A DNA stretch of 63,778 bases from Alphaproteobacteria bacterium (GCA_021775965.1 JAJFGV010000098.1:1-63778), one strand, 5' to 3'; counted from the first letter of the stretch, positions 36,194 to 45,858 are shown. Notes: generated from the letters alone by a model not told the origin. Numbers and translations: made by a program.

Positions 36194-37903
36194 TTCGGCC
36201 CAGACTGTGTGAAAACGTAGATATAAGATGTTTTGGACTGAATAACCATCTGGTTACCTGTTTTAAGGTCCAAATTAGACTGTCTTGAGCTTATTGAGTT
36301 TTTTAGCACATACTGTTTTGTGAGCCAGATTTTCTTATCGCCCGCCTTTGAGATTAGTTTCAAGAATATTGGCCCTGTCAGGCTCTCATCGCCTCCATTA
36401 GAGGCACTGTTCCCATAGTTTTCATCATGCGCTTGAGATTGTAGGCTAGAACATGCAGGCTCATTTCCGCGCGAACTTTCTTCAGTGTTTTCATCTGAAA
36501 ATGTGTTGCGCCCATCCAGAATTTGATCGTGCCAAATGGATGTTCCACCGTCGATTTTCGTATTTTCATCATATCGACGTCTTGTTCAAGTCGTTCATCT
36601 ACGGCCTCAAGAACAGATTCATGTTCCCAACGGCTGATACGTCGATATTTTCCTGTTGTACATTGAGGTTTGAATGAGCAACCCACGCATGCTGATGACC
36701 AGTAGCGCCTTATCACCTTGCCCTTATCTTCGCTGCTAAAGCGGTATATGGCTTGCTGAGCACCGGGGCACTCATATACATCCAATTCAGGTTTGTAGAT
36801 AAAATCTCGTTTACCAAACAGGCCTTTTGCCTGATTACCGGATGTCTGTGGTTTGGGAAGAAAGCTGGTAATGCCCGATTGTTCGCAGGCCAAAATTTCT
36901 TCTCCGTTATAATACCCTCGATCCGCGACAACTTTCAGTTCATCACTGCCGATAATCGTTTTGGCCTGTTGGGTCATATTGAATAATTGCGATCTATCGT
37001 TGTCAATATTCGTAACCTCATGCGCCACTATAATATGGTGGCGCGTATCGACAGCAGCTTGAACGTTATAGCCTACTATCCCTGTGCCACTGGCTTTCAT
37101 AGAGCGCGCGTCAGGATCAGTGAGCGATATTTGTTTGTCTGGAGTGGCCTCTAACGCCACCTCAACTTCATTCAGCCGTTTTATTTCCTTTTTGAGATTA
37201 GCAATCTTGCTTTCAAGCCGTTCAACCTTAATTTTAGAAACCGGCGTATCTTGACGATCGGCGCTGTCTATCTGCTTCAGATATTTTGCAATGCTTTCAT
37301 CAATGAGGGCCAAACGATATTTTAATTTGGCCCGTGTGAAATTTAAATCACGGTTATTAACGGCCTTGAATTTACTGCCGTCAATCGCAACAAAAGCCTC
37401 GGAAAACAAATCGAGCTTGCGGCACAACATGACAAACTCACGGCAGACCAGGCAAATAGCCCTGGTGTTATCCTTACGAAAGTCCGCAATTGTTTTGAAA
37501 TCTGGGGCGAGCCTTCCGAGCAACCACATCAGCTCAACATTGCGCCCAGCTTCACGCTCAAGACGGCGGCTCGATTGAATGCGATTCAAATAACCGTAAA
37601 TATAGAGTTTTAACATTGTGGCTGGATGATAGGAAGGACGGCCAGTTTCTGCAGGAACTGTTTTAAAACCCATCTTGCTTAAATTCAGTTCATCAACAAA
37701 AACATCAATAACCCTGACGGAATTCTCCTCCGCTATATAATCATCAAGCTGTTCAGGGAACAAAGTCGCCTGCACACGGTCTTCACCCTCAATAAAACGC
37801 TTCATCTTCGCCTCATGCCTAGTCATATAACAAGCTACAAAGTATAATAGATTGCTTGCGGAGATGTTGATTTAATCTACGTTTTCACACAGTCTGGGTC
37901 GAA
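36194..37903 (-). mobile_element. IS1182-family insertion sequence, complete
   Basis: About 1.7 kb with terminal inverted repeats of roughly 29 bases: left 36194-36222 (TTCGGCCCAGACTGTGTGAA...) and right 37875-37903, with one mismatch. Between them is one intact transposase gene on the minus strand. No clear target duplication can be read at the outer flanks. A remnant of a second, related copy lies at 44418-44580. Confidence 0.85.
36378..37826 (-). CDS. IS1182-family DDE transposase
   Basis: A 482-residue transposase, full length for the IS1182 group. The N-terminal DUF772 domain has VRVIDVFVDELNLSK and GRPSYHPATMLKLYIYGYLN. The catalytic domain has VAIDGSKFKAVN (first Asp), VVADRGYYNGEEI (second Asp) and a C-terminal DDE_Tnp_1-like part with a Cys cluster and VEHPFGTIKFWMG (final Glu region). 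No frameshift is seen, so the element may still move. Confidence 0.92.
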   Translation of the reverse strand: MTRHEAKMKRFIEGEDRVQATLFPEQLDDYIAEENSVRVIDVFVDELNLSKMGFKTVPAETGRPSYHPATMLKLYIYGYLNRIQSSRRLEREAGRNVELMWLLGRLAPDFKTIADFRKDNTRAICLVCREFVMLCRKLDLFSEAFVAIDGSKFKAVNNRDLNFTRAKLKYRLALIDESIAKYLKQIDSADRQDTPVSKIKVERLESKIANLKKEIKRLNEVEVALEATPDKQISLTDPDARSMKASGTGIVGYNVQAAVDTRHHIIVAHEVTNIDNDRSQLFNMTQQAKTIIGSDELKVVADRGYYNGEEILACEQSGITSFLPKPQTSGNQAKGLFGKRDFIYKPELDVYECPGAQQAIYRFSSEDKGKVIRRYWSSACVGCSFKPQCTTGKYRRISRWEHESVLEAVDERLEQDVDMMKIRKSTVEHPFGTIKFWMGATHFQMKTLKKVRAEMSLHVLAYNLKRMMKTMGTVPLMEAMRA

Positions 37904-37965
37904 AGCCAACATCTTAATCTAAAGTTGTATGTGCATTATTTCAATGATGCTGAGTGTTTCCAACA

Positions 37966-38058
37966 AGAAGGAGAAAAATCCCATTGATTGTGCTTTTGCA
38001 TGGTGCAGGCAGCAACGGCAAAACCAGCCTCATGAAGATTGTTGAGAGGCTTCTTGGC
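37966..38058 (+). pseudogene. Primase/helicase fragment with Walker A (P4/D5 type)
   Basis: About 31 codons read IPLIVLLHGAGSNGKTSLMK and then IVERLLG. This is the Walker A segment of D5/P4-like plasmid and phage primase-helicases. It begins 62 bases after the IS right end and passes directly into the tRNA-like palindrome. It is the direct continuation of the protein piece at 44196-44417, now 6 kb away and in the opposite order. The rest of 37904-38215 holds only this and the tRNA-like sequence. Confidence 0.65.
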
Positions 38059-38135
38059 CCTCAGGAGGATTTGAACCCGGGACCTGATGATCATAAAACC
38101 ACAGGTCCGGAGTTCGAGTCTCCATGCCCCTGCCA
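38056..38135. other. Two tRNA-3'-half-like sequences facing each other (imperfect palindrome)
   Basis: On the plus strand 38090-38135 reads as a tRNA 3' half: an anticodon-like TCATAA, T-loop GGAGTTCGAGTCTCC, then acceptor TGCCCCT-G-CCA. On the minus strand 38056-38091 has GGGTTCAAATCC with a degenerate T-stem. The two are about 75% identical as inverted arms around the centre ATGATCAT. Neither gives a full tRNA with D arm. Confidence 0.5.
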
Positions 38136-38215
38136 TTTAACCATGCATTCCTACGCTAACTTTTCTCCGGAAGTGTAATAATATCCGATACGTCAAACCT
38201 ATTTATTTAGGAATG

Positions 38216-41200
38216 CTAGTGAATAACAAATTGAGATTGGGTATGCGGCAATCTATCATTGGCAGGAATGAATGGAGATATTTCTGGAGACTCATCGTCA
38301 TCATCAGGTTTTGTAAATGCGTTCTGCAACCAACTTGATTTACTTTGTATGGTTGAGTCCACAGTAATATTTACCACATTGGAAGGGGTGTTTTGTTCTT
38401 TGCTCTCTCTACGGATAACTATGTCAGTTTTCACCTGAGTTGATTGTGTTTCCAAGAAGGTTTTCATGTAAGTTCTTTCGAAGAGTGACATTTTCTCAGT
38501 AATTCCATGATGAATATCCTTCGATACATCCGTCGATAAATTAATGCTTGGCAAAATATCTTTAATATCCTCTTGGTCAAGAATCTTGAAAAAGTCCCCT
38601 AGAGCCAAAAGACCCTTTTTTACTTCAACAAGATATTGTGTGTCTATGCCTGCTTGGTGAAGCTCCTCTATTTTCTTGCTCATAACATGGCTAAAAGATG
38701 CAAAAAGATTATCTTGTTCTTTTTTCATGGCATCTTTAACAGTGTCATAAATGACATTGCCCAATAATCTCTGTTCTTCTGACGTTGGATCACGCAAAGC
38801 CATTGCGCCTGTATCATAAATACCAGCTTCATTTGTTTCATCATCAATAGATAATTGTGCCCCATGCTTATCATGGTCAAATTTTTTGCCGGACAAAATA
38901 TTCATGATCTCAAAAGCAATATACCCTTTTGCAAATCGTTTTTTATAGGCAATTTGTTCGAGAGTATCTTCAGGAAAATCATTGAAAGTCGGGCCTTTTG
39001 CTCTACGCATCTTAATCCAGTTTTGGCCCTTTGCCCTCCAGTCCATCACCTTAAGAAAGAATACGGCTCTACTGCTGCTTATCGCTATACCATTGTAAAT
39101 GTCTTTGGCGTCCTCACATTGCTGCTGCCCAATTTCGTGATCTGTTTCGATCTCTGACATTCTGGCGGCTTGTGTGACCATTTCCTGCACAGAGGCTGTT
39201 AACTCTCGATAACTAATATCAGACGTTACTTCTTTTGTTTTCAAATCATCAACGGTAGATCGAATAACTCTAAAGCCTTTGGATGCCTTTTCTCTGGCTT
39301 CAGGACGCAAAATTCTTAGAAGATCATCTTCTCCAAGATCTACAGTTGTATAATAAGAAGCGGAACCCCTTATCTCTCCTAAATACACATCTTTCCAAAA
39401 TTCCACGGGAATGTTTTCTGCTCTAATCCAATCATACAATGTCCACCTGGCAGGCTTATCAGCATTATTCTTAAGCTCTTGCAGCTCTACCCTAATGCTT
39501 TCAGGGGTGTTCGGGTGAGAAGCAATGGCTTGTCCTAACTTAATTTCTGCTGGCCCCATATTTTCCAGGAACAACTTTAGAGCCTTACCAACATTGCCTG
39601 CGTCGCTTCCAATATTCCTGTTGGCTACCATCATAGCCGACATGATCAACTCGCGCTCATAATTGCTTCTGGATTTGATGTAGGAATGCATAATGTCTCG
39701 CGCGTATTTTGCCTCTATTGAGTTATCATCGGGGCGAATAATATTATCCATGACGATATCAAACACTTGCTCCCAAGAGTGTTGCGCGTGATTTTGTTCG
39801 CCATTCTTGCCGTTAACCGCACTTTTCAGCATTCTGGCAATAATGACAGCCCTTGCTTCTAATGGTGCAGACCAGAAGTTTTCGTAGAGAATTTTGCAAT
39901 TTGACGGTCTTGTATGTTTTAGGATTTCATCTAAACGAATCTTATCCCTTCCTGAATATCTTTTCTTCGCAGAAGTCTCAATGTATGAGCTGATCTCTTC
40001 ACAGTCCTTTTTCTCTCCTTTGGAATTGAAGAACTGAATAAATCTGTTCGCCATTTCAGGATCGCGGTCCATTTCCTCGGTGAGATAATCAACCCCGATA
40101 CCATATAGATAGCTCATCAGCATATCGTCCGAGTTCAGCTTGATCTGACAACTTTCCTTCATCATTTGAGATGTTTGTTCTTGCGATATAATCGCATCCG
40201 ACAATCGCCTCATGAGCAAATATTTGTCTGCTAAACCCATGGAATTTGATAACAGGCCGTCCTTATGACCGTGCGCCTTACCAATATCCCAATCTCTTTC
40301 TTTCTTGTCCCTTTCTTCTTTTTTGATCTCAAGCGCTTTCAGATAAAGTACCAATCTTTTTTGATATCTTTCAGAGCCATCGTCTTTCCCAAGTTTTCTA
40401 GAAACCTCATCTACATATATTGCAAAAAGTCGATCTCTTGTTTCCGGATAAGCGGCTCTTAAGTTTTGATCGAGCAGGACGAAGAGGCATTCATTTTTCT
40501 TTTTACCGGAAGGCATATTTTCCAGCTTATCCAGAATATTGTTTAAGAGTTTGTCTTCGAATTCCTTATCATCAAGAAAAGTATTTTGGGCAAAAACGAA
40601 TGCCTTTACATGATCCAATGTATCCTCGGGCCAGAAAGATTCATCTTCAGAAAGGGTAGATATATTTTTCAAACGATCTTCCTTTTCATCCATTTCTTTT
40701 AAATAAGGACCTCTTGCGCTATCACGCGAATAATACTCTCTGTGAGCATTATAAATTCGGTACAGATCCGTTATTTTTTCCAAAGAATTATCTTTTTGTA
40801 GGGCTTGGTTCTCTGCTCTGATCAAAGCGCCTCTTATGTTTTTATCGGCAATATTTAAAAACTTTTCATGCTCTGGTTTCATTTTTAACTTTCGTTTGCT
40901 GGAAAAGTTATAATCTGATTCCCCTGAAAACACTTTGGCCATTTGACTTCTCATAGCGATAAGGTTATCTGCCGTTTCCAAGAGTTCACCACAAGACAGG
41001 TTTTTATAATTTTCTTGATAACCAACTGCGCGTGATACTAAATCTACAATATTACTTTGTGCGATGAATTTATTGTAGTTTTGATAACGCGCCGTAACAA
41101 TTTTCTGATCGTCAGAGCCTCTATTACTTCTATCCGTTTGCTCTATTTCGGTTAAGGCAAGGGCCAGACTGCTTATATTAATTTCTGGCGTTCTTTCCAA

Positions 41201-43978
41201 ATACTGCATGGCATCAAAGACATGCAAGTACCATCCGTACTTTTTATTATCACTGGAATATTTAGACACCTTATCCTTGTCTACAAACTCTTTAAGGGTT
41301 TCTTTTGTGTTTGCGGATTTATAACCATGATTGTTAGCAACAACTTTCATCATCTCGGTTAATTCATAGTCGCCCGATATGACTTTTTCTGTTTGTTCTT
41401 CAAGAACATCTAAATAATCACAGAAGCGCTCGTATCCTTCGGCTTGAAAAATCGTAACAACAGCTCCTTTTTCATCCCTAACAGCAAAATCGGCTAACAT
41501 TCTTTTTTGCTCAGACGTTAGTCTGTGCAATTGCCAATTTGTTAGACTATTTTCGAAGATGCTGCCCAATACATTGTAAACCAGGCTTCTCGCTGTATCT
41601 TTTTTTCCTTTGTAAAAATTGAGTCTTTTGCCCAGAAGCTCCCACTCTTCTTCTTTGGTTTTTTTCTGTGATTCATTAGAAGACTTCCATATTTCACGGC
41701 CTAATCTGTTATGCCTTTTTTCCAAATATTCAAACTTGGGCTCTGCATCTAACCATATATCAACAGATTTTTTAAAAAGCGCAAAAGCCGCCTCAAACAT
41801 TTTCTGTTGTTGTGCATTTTTCTGGGCAATAAGCTGTTTTTCAAAATCTTCACCAAAATGCTTTTGGAATATAGGATTATCAAATTCAAAAAGGTCGCGG
41901 CTAAATTCACATACCATGCTCTTTCTATATTCTGAGCCTACTTCTTTGTAACCTGGGATTGGATAATCTTTTTGATGATGTTTCGGTATCAATGCAATGG
42001 CGTTTTGGTTTTCGCGATATCGGTCTTCTTTATTATTATCAGGAAGTGCATTGAACAGTGAGATGAAATCATAAAATTTCTTGTCGGCAATAGAATTTTC
42101 GTTGAACATTTCTGTGATCGTTTCAAATTCCTTGAAATCTTGGTCATCGACATTAAGGGCTGTGGCACATGTTGCATCAATTAAGGCGGCCTCGTTATTA
42201 AAATATGCTCTTACGTAATCATAGGCTTGCAGAACAACTTCACGATTAACCGCAAAATCCAACTCATATTCTTCAATTTTTTTATCAGAAGTTTTTCCCT
42301 CATCGGTCACGCTGTAGCAATCATAGCGTCCTGTGCGGATGTAAGGTAGGCTATGCGTAATTCTAAAATCTTCAATATTTTTTTGCTCCAGAAATGCAAG
42401 AATATGTTCTTTAGACTTTTCATCAGCTTTTACGATCTCCACAAGGTTGTTCCAGGGCACGGCCTCACCACCCTCCAAATCGTCATAAATATCGTTATTT
42501 TTTCTAAGCCATGCAGTTCCGTAACCGCTAATGGATGAGAGATTATCTAATTTTTGACCTCTTCCGTTTTCACCATAACTTGTCTCTCTAATATCAACCA
42601 ATATATTGGATAATCTCTTATGCTGATCGGCAGCTTGCATAAATTCTTCTGCTGTTTTGGCTGTTTTTATTTTTTCTTTTTCATTGTTAATATCAATTTC
42701 GATTTGAGATAATTTTCTAGCCTCATTTTCCTCATCGTCATATCTTTCAGCGCGAGGAGAATTTTCTTTCAAGAGGCTATAGAAATAGCTGTAAAGTACT
42801 CCAGAAGCGTTGAGATAATTAAAATCACCTGCTACGGGATAGCCGTTAGCAGTAATATGCGGATAAGCCTTGTTTTGTAGATAGATGTTAAGGTCCTGAG
42901 CATTAATAACAGCCGGTTTATGGGGGGTTCCTTTTTGCTGCCTTTCCTCTTGCACCTGACTTATAACGCCTTCGGCCAAATTTGCTATTTTTTGCTGGTA
43001 CTTCTTCTCTATAAGAAGCCCACTGAAATAATCCGTATATCCAGCATCAATCTGCTCTTGAAGCCTTTCACGCTTCCTTGCTGTCATATAGTCAAAATCT
43101 TCATCATCTTTTTTTGGCAAAGAATCCAATTCAGCTTGAAAAAATTCTTCAGCAGGAACATGGCCGGAAAGATGATCAACGCTGTCTACAAGGAGTTTTA
43201 ATTTTCCAAGAGGTTTTCTGCCCTCGTAATTATTTTCTTTTAAAAACCTATCAATGGGATCGTTATAGCGAACATCAAAAGTAGTTTTATCAATCGCTGT
43301 CGGTTTCTTATCATCAATAAGGTGAGATAGTCTGGTCAGAGACGCTTCCAATCCGGCTTTTTGATTTTTGTCAGTCATATGAACATCAAGAATTCTCGAC
43401 CAATCTATGCCTTTTTCTCTATGAGATCTGTACCGTCTTCTTTGTTGTTGCTTCTCTTTCTCTTTTTCTGCATAGGCGCTAATTTTTTCAGCCATTAACA
43501 AGGCTTGCTTGGGATCGCCACCTGCGTCATACATTAAATCGACAGAATGTAAATTCGCGAGCTCCTCTTCTCCTTTGGAATTGTGCTCAATCTTATGTTG
43601 TCTCATGATCATGTGCGTAAGTTCATGGCCGAGGACGTAATCAAGTTGATCGAGATTATCAACCATCTCAATAAGACCGCGCGTAACGCAAATGACGGGT
43701 GTGTCTAGAGGATTTTTATTGTAGCGAATAGTTTCGTACTCGTCTCTTCTCGGCTGTTTTTCGGGATCTGGATCTGGTGCCGGGGCATAAAAGGCATTCG
43801 GCTGATCGGAGTCTGACAACACAAAGGCCGCAGGCGTTTTGTCAAAATCAATATACTTTCCAGCCAAAGCTTTTGCTCTGACAGCCAGAAAATCGTGGAT
43901 TTTTTGACCTTCAGGAAGACGGCTATCGACAATGCTGTACTTCGTAAAGAGGTCTTCTTCTATTAATCTTCCGCTCAT
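38216..43978 (-). CDS. Giant protein with N-terminal M48-like zinc peptidase motif
   Basis: A 1920-residue protein without signal peptide or membrane segment. Near the N-terminus LGHELTHMIMRQH (HELTH at about 118-122) and the downstream EEELANLHSVDLMYDAGGDP (about 138-157) fit the HExxH and third-ligand pattern of M48 peptidases. The remaining 1700 residues are charged, helical and rich in Lys and Glu; no other domain is recognised. The gene is flanked by tRNA-like fragments and by two pieces of one primase gene, so it arrived as cargo. It may be a cytoplasmic or exported protease-effector. Confidence 0.7.
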   Translation of the reverse strand: MSGRLIEEDLFTKYSIVDSRLPEGQKIHDFLAVRAKALAGKYIDFDKTPAAFVLSDSDQPNAFYAPAPDPDPEKQPRRDEYETIRYNKNPLDTPVICVTRGLIEMVDNLDQLDYVLGHELTHMIMRQHKIEHNSKGEEELANLHSVDLMYDAGGDPKQALLMAEKISAYAEKEKEKQQQRRRYRSHREKGIDWSRILDVHMTDKNQKAGLEASLTRLSHLIDDKKPTAIDKTTFDVRYNDPIDRFLKENNYEGRKPLGKLKLLVDSVDHLSGHVPAEEFFQAELDSLPKKDDEDFDYMTARKRERLQEQIDAGYTDYFSGLLIEKKYQQKIANLAEGVISQVQEERQQKGTPHKPAVINAQDLNIYLQNKAYPHITANGYPVAGDFNYLNASGVLYSYFYSLLKENSPRAERYDDEENEARKLSQIEIDINNEKEKIKTAKTAEEFMQAADQHKRLSNILVDIRETSYGENGRGQKLDNLSSISGYGTAWLRKNNDIYDDLEGGEAVPWNNLVEIVKADEKSKEHILAFLEQKNIEDFRITHSLPYIRTGRYDCYSVTDEGKTSDKKIEEYELDFAVNREVVLQAYDYVRAYFNNEAALIDATCATALNVDDQDFKEFETITEMFNENSIADKKFYDFISLFNALPDNNKEDRYRENQNAIALIPKHHQKDYPIPGYKEVGSEYRKSMVCEFSRDLFEFDNPIFQKHFGEDFEKQLIAQKNAQQQKMFEAAFALFKKSVDIWLDAEPKFEYLEKRHNRLGREIWKSSNESQKKTKEEEWELLGKRLNFYKGKKDTARSLVYNVLGSIFENSLTNWQLHRLTSEQKRMLADFAVRDEKGAVVTIFQAEGYERFCDYLDVLEEQTEKVISGDYELTEMMKVVANNHGYKSANTKETLKEFVDKDKVSKYSSDNKKYGWYLHVFDAMQYLERTPEINISSLALALTEIEQTDRSNRGSDDQKIVTARYQNYNKFIAQSNIVDLVSRAVGYQENYKNLSCGELLETADNLIAMRSQMAKVFSGESDYNFSSKRKLKMKPEHEKFLNIADKNIRGALIRAENQALQKDNSLEKITDLYRIYNAHREYYSRDSARGPYLKEMDEKEDRLKNISTLSEDESFWPEDTLDHVKAFVFAQNTFLDDKEFEDKLLNNILDKLENMPSGKKKNECLFVLLDQNLRAAYPETRDRLFAIYVDEVSRKLGKDDGSERYQKRLVLYLKALEIKKEERDKKERDWDIGKAHGHKDGLLSNSMGLADKYLLMRRLSDAIISQEQTSQMMKESCQIKLNSDDMLMSYLYGIGVDYLTEEMDRDPEMANRFIQFFNSKGEKKDCEEISSYIETSAKKRYSGRDKIRLDEILKHTRPSNCKILYENFWSAPLEARAVIIARMLKSAVNGKNGEQNHAQHSWEQVFDIVMDNIIRPDDNSIEAKYARDIMHSYIKSRSNYERELIMSAMMVANRNIGSDAGNVGKALKLFLENMGPAEIKLGQAIASHPNTPESIRVELQELKNNADKPARWTLYDWIRAENIPVEFWKDVYLGEIRGSASYYTTVDLGEDDLLRILRPEAREKASKGFRVIRSTVDDLKTKEVTSDISYRELTASVQEMVTQAARMSEIETDHEIGQQQCEDAKDIYNGIAISSSRAVFFLKVMDWRAKGQNWIKMRRAKGPTFNDFPEDTLEQIAYKKRFAKGYIAFEIMNILSGKKFDHDKHGAQLSIDDETNEAGIYDTGAMALRDPTSEEQRLLGNVIYDTVKDAMKKEQDNLFASFSHVMSKKIEELHQAGIDTQYLVEVKKGLLALGDFFKILDQEDIKDILPSINLSTDVSKDIHHGITEKMSLFERTYMKTFLETQSTQVKTDIVIRRESKEQNTPSNVVNITVDSTIQSKSSWLQNAFTKPDDDDESPEISPFIPANDRLPHTQSQFVIH

Positions 43979-44137
43979 ATTCTAATACCAAAAGCAATTA
44001 AATTTCCATAATTTAATATAATCCAGCCGTATTTGCAAGAAAAATAGTAGCGATAACATCATTTTAGGTTCTTAATTCAAATTTTCCGTGAAAATGCCCC
44101 CGGTTTTGGAGCATATGATGCAGGTTTTAGAGGCAAG

Positions 44138-44180
44138 TGGTGCTGCACCCAGAACTCGAACCGCGGATCCGTTGCGCCTG
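44138..44180 (-). other. tRNA-3'-end-like fragment
   Basis: On the minus strand it reads CGCGG-TTCGAGT-TCTGG-GTGCAGC-A-CCA: T-arm, seven acceptor bases, discriminator A and encoded CCA. Two T-stem pairs are broken and the 5' half of a tRNA is not found. It directly precedes the primase fragment. The rest of 43979-44137 holds no gene. Confidence 0.5.
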
Positions 44181-44195
44181 ACCAACCCACCTCCA

Positions 44196-44417
44196 ACAGT
44201 TGTGAACTGTCAGAATGGTGAATTATGGTTTGATGCCAATGCTAACAGCACGTTCAAGCCGCACCGTCCAGAGAGCTTTTTGCGGAATTGCCTGAATGTT
44301 GATTATGTGCCGGGCGCAACATCGCCGATGTTTGATAAAGCTGTGCTTGAAATCTTTGCTAAAACCAAAAACCCGGAAGCTCACTTTGATCATTTCATGG
44401 AGTTTGTGGGCTATAGC
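44196..44417 (+). pseudogene. Primase fragment preceding the Walker A segment (P4/D5 type)
   Basis: About 74 codons reading VVNCQNGELWFDA, then FKPHRPESFLRNCLNVDY and FMEFVGYS. This is the D5_N-like region found right before the Walker A in phage/plasmid primases; the Walker A itself is the fragment at 37966. It is cut on the left by a tRNA-like sequence and on the right by an IS1182 remnant. The reading frame continues into the IS piece, which only creates a longer ORF by chance. Confidence 0.65.
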
Positions 44418-44580
44418 TATCAAGCTGTTCGGGAAACAAAGTGGCCTGGGAACGCTCTTCTCCCTCAATATAACGCTTCATTTCTTCCTCATGCCTTAGA
44501 AGTTTAAAACACTACATTTATACCATGACCATGCAAAAAAATATGAGGAAGAGTTTGCGTTTTCACACGGCCTGGGTCGG
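44418..44580 (-). mobile_element. Remnant of an IS1182-family element (right end only)
   Basis: The stretch matches the first ~40 codons of the transposase and the right terminal repeat of the intact element at 36194-37903, but with many differences (TATCAAGCTGTTC and CCTCATGCCTTAG are recognisable). The terminal repeat is CGTTTTCACACGGCCTGGGT (44558-44577). The left 90% of the element is missing. Confidence 0.75.
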
Positions 44581-44619
44581 TAGCGGAAATTCATAATTTA
44601 CACAATAACGGTTATCACT

Positions 44620-45858
44620 CTACCCTGTCCAAACAGCAGAGATAGGCACAGCTTGAAGATTATCACCAAAACCGCCAAGATATTGCTCTCCTGTGTAGAG
44701 GACTATTCCGCGTTTAAATTTGCTTCCTGCTAGCTCTGATAGTTTTATTAAGCCATTGAAGTCACTATTTTGGAGTGATGCTGCTGATTTAATTTCAATG
44801 CCGTATAAGCCCCCTGCCCTGTCTTCCAAGACTAAATCTACTTCTGAACCTCTATGAATGCTGAAATGATAAGGCTTTAAATACAGGTCAGACCAGCTTA
44901 GCTGTTTGATAATCTCCATGACGACAAAGTTCTCAAGATAAGCCCCAGCATTACTGCGTTGTTCAAGGAAGCTTTCATCTTCTAATCCTATAAGGTGGTT
45001 TAGAAGCCCTGTGTCATTGAGATATACTTTGGGAGACTTAACAAGTTGCCCTTCCGTGTTTTTTGTCCAGGCAGGAATTTTGACAATTAAAAAGACATGT
45101 TCAAGAAGTGTGACATAGCGTTTGAGAGTTGTATTTTTGATGCCTGATAGCCGAGATATATCAGACATATTGATTGTGCTCCCTACCCTAGTAGCGATTA
45201 ACTTCAGCACATTGGGAATTTCAGTCAGCCCCTCGATATTAGCAAGCTCTCTAATATCTTTTTGCAAAATGGCTGTCATATAATCTGCAAACCATTTGTT
45301 GCGCCTGGATGTAGAACTTCTTTCTAAAGATTCAGGATAGCCCCCTACTCTCATTCTTGCGGCTATATCTTTCCATGGAGTTTTAGAAACTTTAAATTTT
45401 TTGCTTGTATCAGTGAGCGTGTGCAGGAAATTGGAGCGTGTGCCTTCTATCTCATCTTGAGATAAAGGCCAGAGATTGTGTATCTCTATGCGCCCTGCGA
45501 GAGAATCCCCTACTCTTGGCATCATCATGACGTTAGCTGACCCTGTTAGTATGATCCTCCTACCTTTCCGATCTTCGTCGACAAGCTTTTTGATAGGAAT
45601 AAAGAGTTCTGGCGCTCTTTGTATTTCATCTATGATGACGTACTTCCCTAAATCCTCAAGAAAACCTAGAGGGTCTTTTTCGGCAGCTAATAAAGTGGCT
45701 GGATCGTCCATAGTAACGAACTGCCCTTGAAAAGCCCCCTCTTCTCTGATTTTTCCGCAGAGAGTACTTTTGCCTGTTTGCCTCGCGCCGTTGACTAAAA
45801 TAACGGGCGTGTCAGATAAGGCTTCTATGATTGAATCGGCAATATTTCTTCTATACAT
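44620..45858 (-). CDS. AAA_14/DUF4143 ATPase
   Basis: A 412-residue ATPase of the family with an AAA_14 core and a C-terminal DUF4143 domain. Walker A is NGARQTGKST (about residues 23-32), Walker B is YVIIDEIQRAPEL, and sensor ILTGSANVMM follows. The DUF4143 part (about 190-360) has a nuclease-like EVDLVLEDR and IEIKSA, common in these proteins. Their cellular role is unknown; they are frequent in accessory DNA. It ends near the IS remnant and has a direct repeat upstream. Confidence 0.88.
   Translation of the reverse strand: MYRRNIADSIIEALSDTPVILVNGARQTGKSTLCGKIREEGAFQGQFVTMDDPATLLAAEKDPLGFLEDLGKYVIIDEIQRAPELFIPIKKLVDEDRKGRRIILTGSANVMMMPRVGDSLAGRIEIHNLWPLSQDEIEGTRSNFLHTLTDTSKKFKVSKTPWKDIAARMRVGGYPESLERSSTSRRNKWFADYMTAILQKDIRELANIEGLTEIPNVLKLIATRVGSTINMSDISRLSGIKNTTLKRYVTLLEHVFLIVKIPAWTKNTEGQLVKSPKVYLNDTGLLNHLIGLEDESFLEQRSNAGAYLENFVVMEIIKQLSWSDLYLKPYHFSIHRGSEVDLVLEDRAGGLYGIEIKSAASLQNSDFNGLIKLSELAGSKFKRGIVLYTGEQYLGGFGDNLQAVPISAVWTG

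Noticed and set aside
36112-36363. An 83-residue minus-strand ORF across the left IS end
   Set aside because: It crosses the IS boundary and the 115-base repeat; the shared peptide tail with 51863 comes from the repeated DNA.
38090-38135. A functional tRNA-Met gene
   Set aside because: The 5' half, D arm and a matching anticodon stem are missing.
37954-38178. A 74-residue gene with Walker A
   Set aside because: Only the part up to 38058 is primase; the rest is translation of the tRNA-like palindrome.
44088-44507. A single 139-residue gene across the primase piece and the IS remnant
   Set aside because: The frame joins a tRNA-like sequence, a primase fragment and an antisense IS end; it is open by chance.
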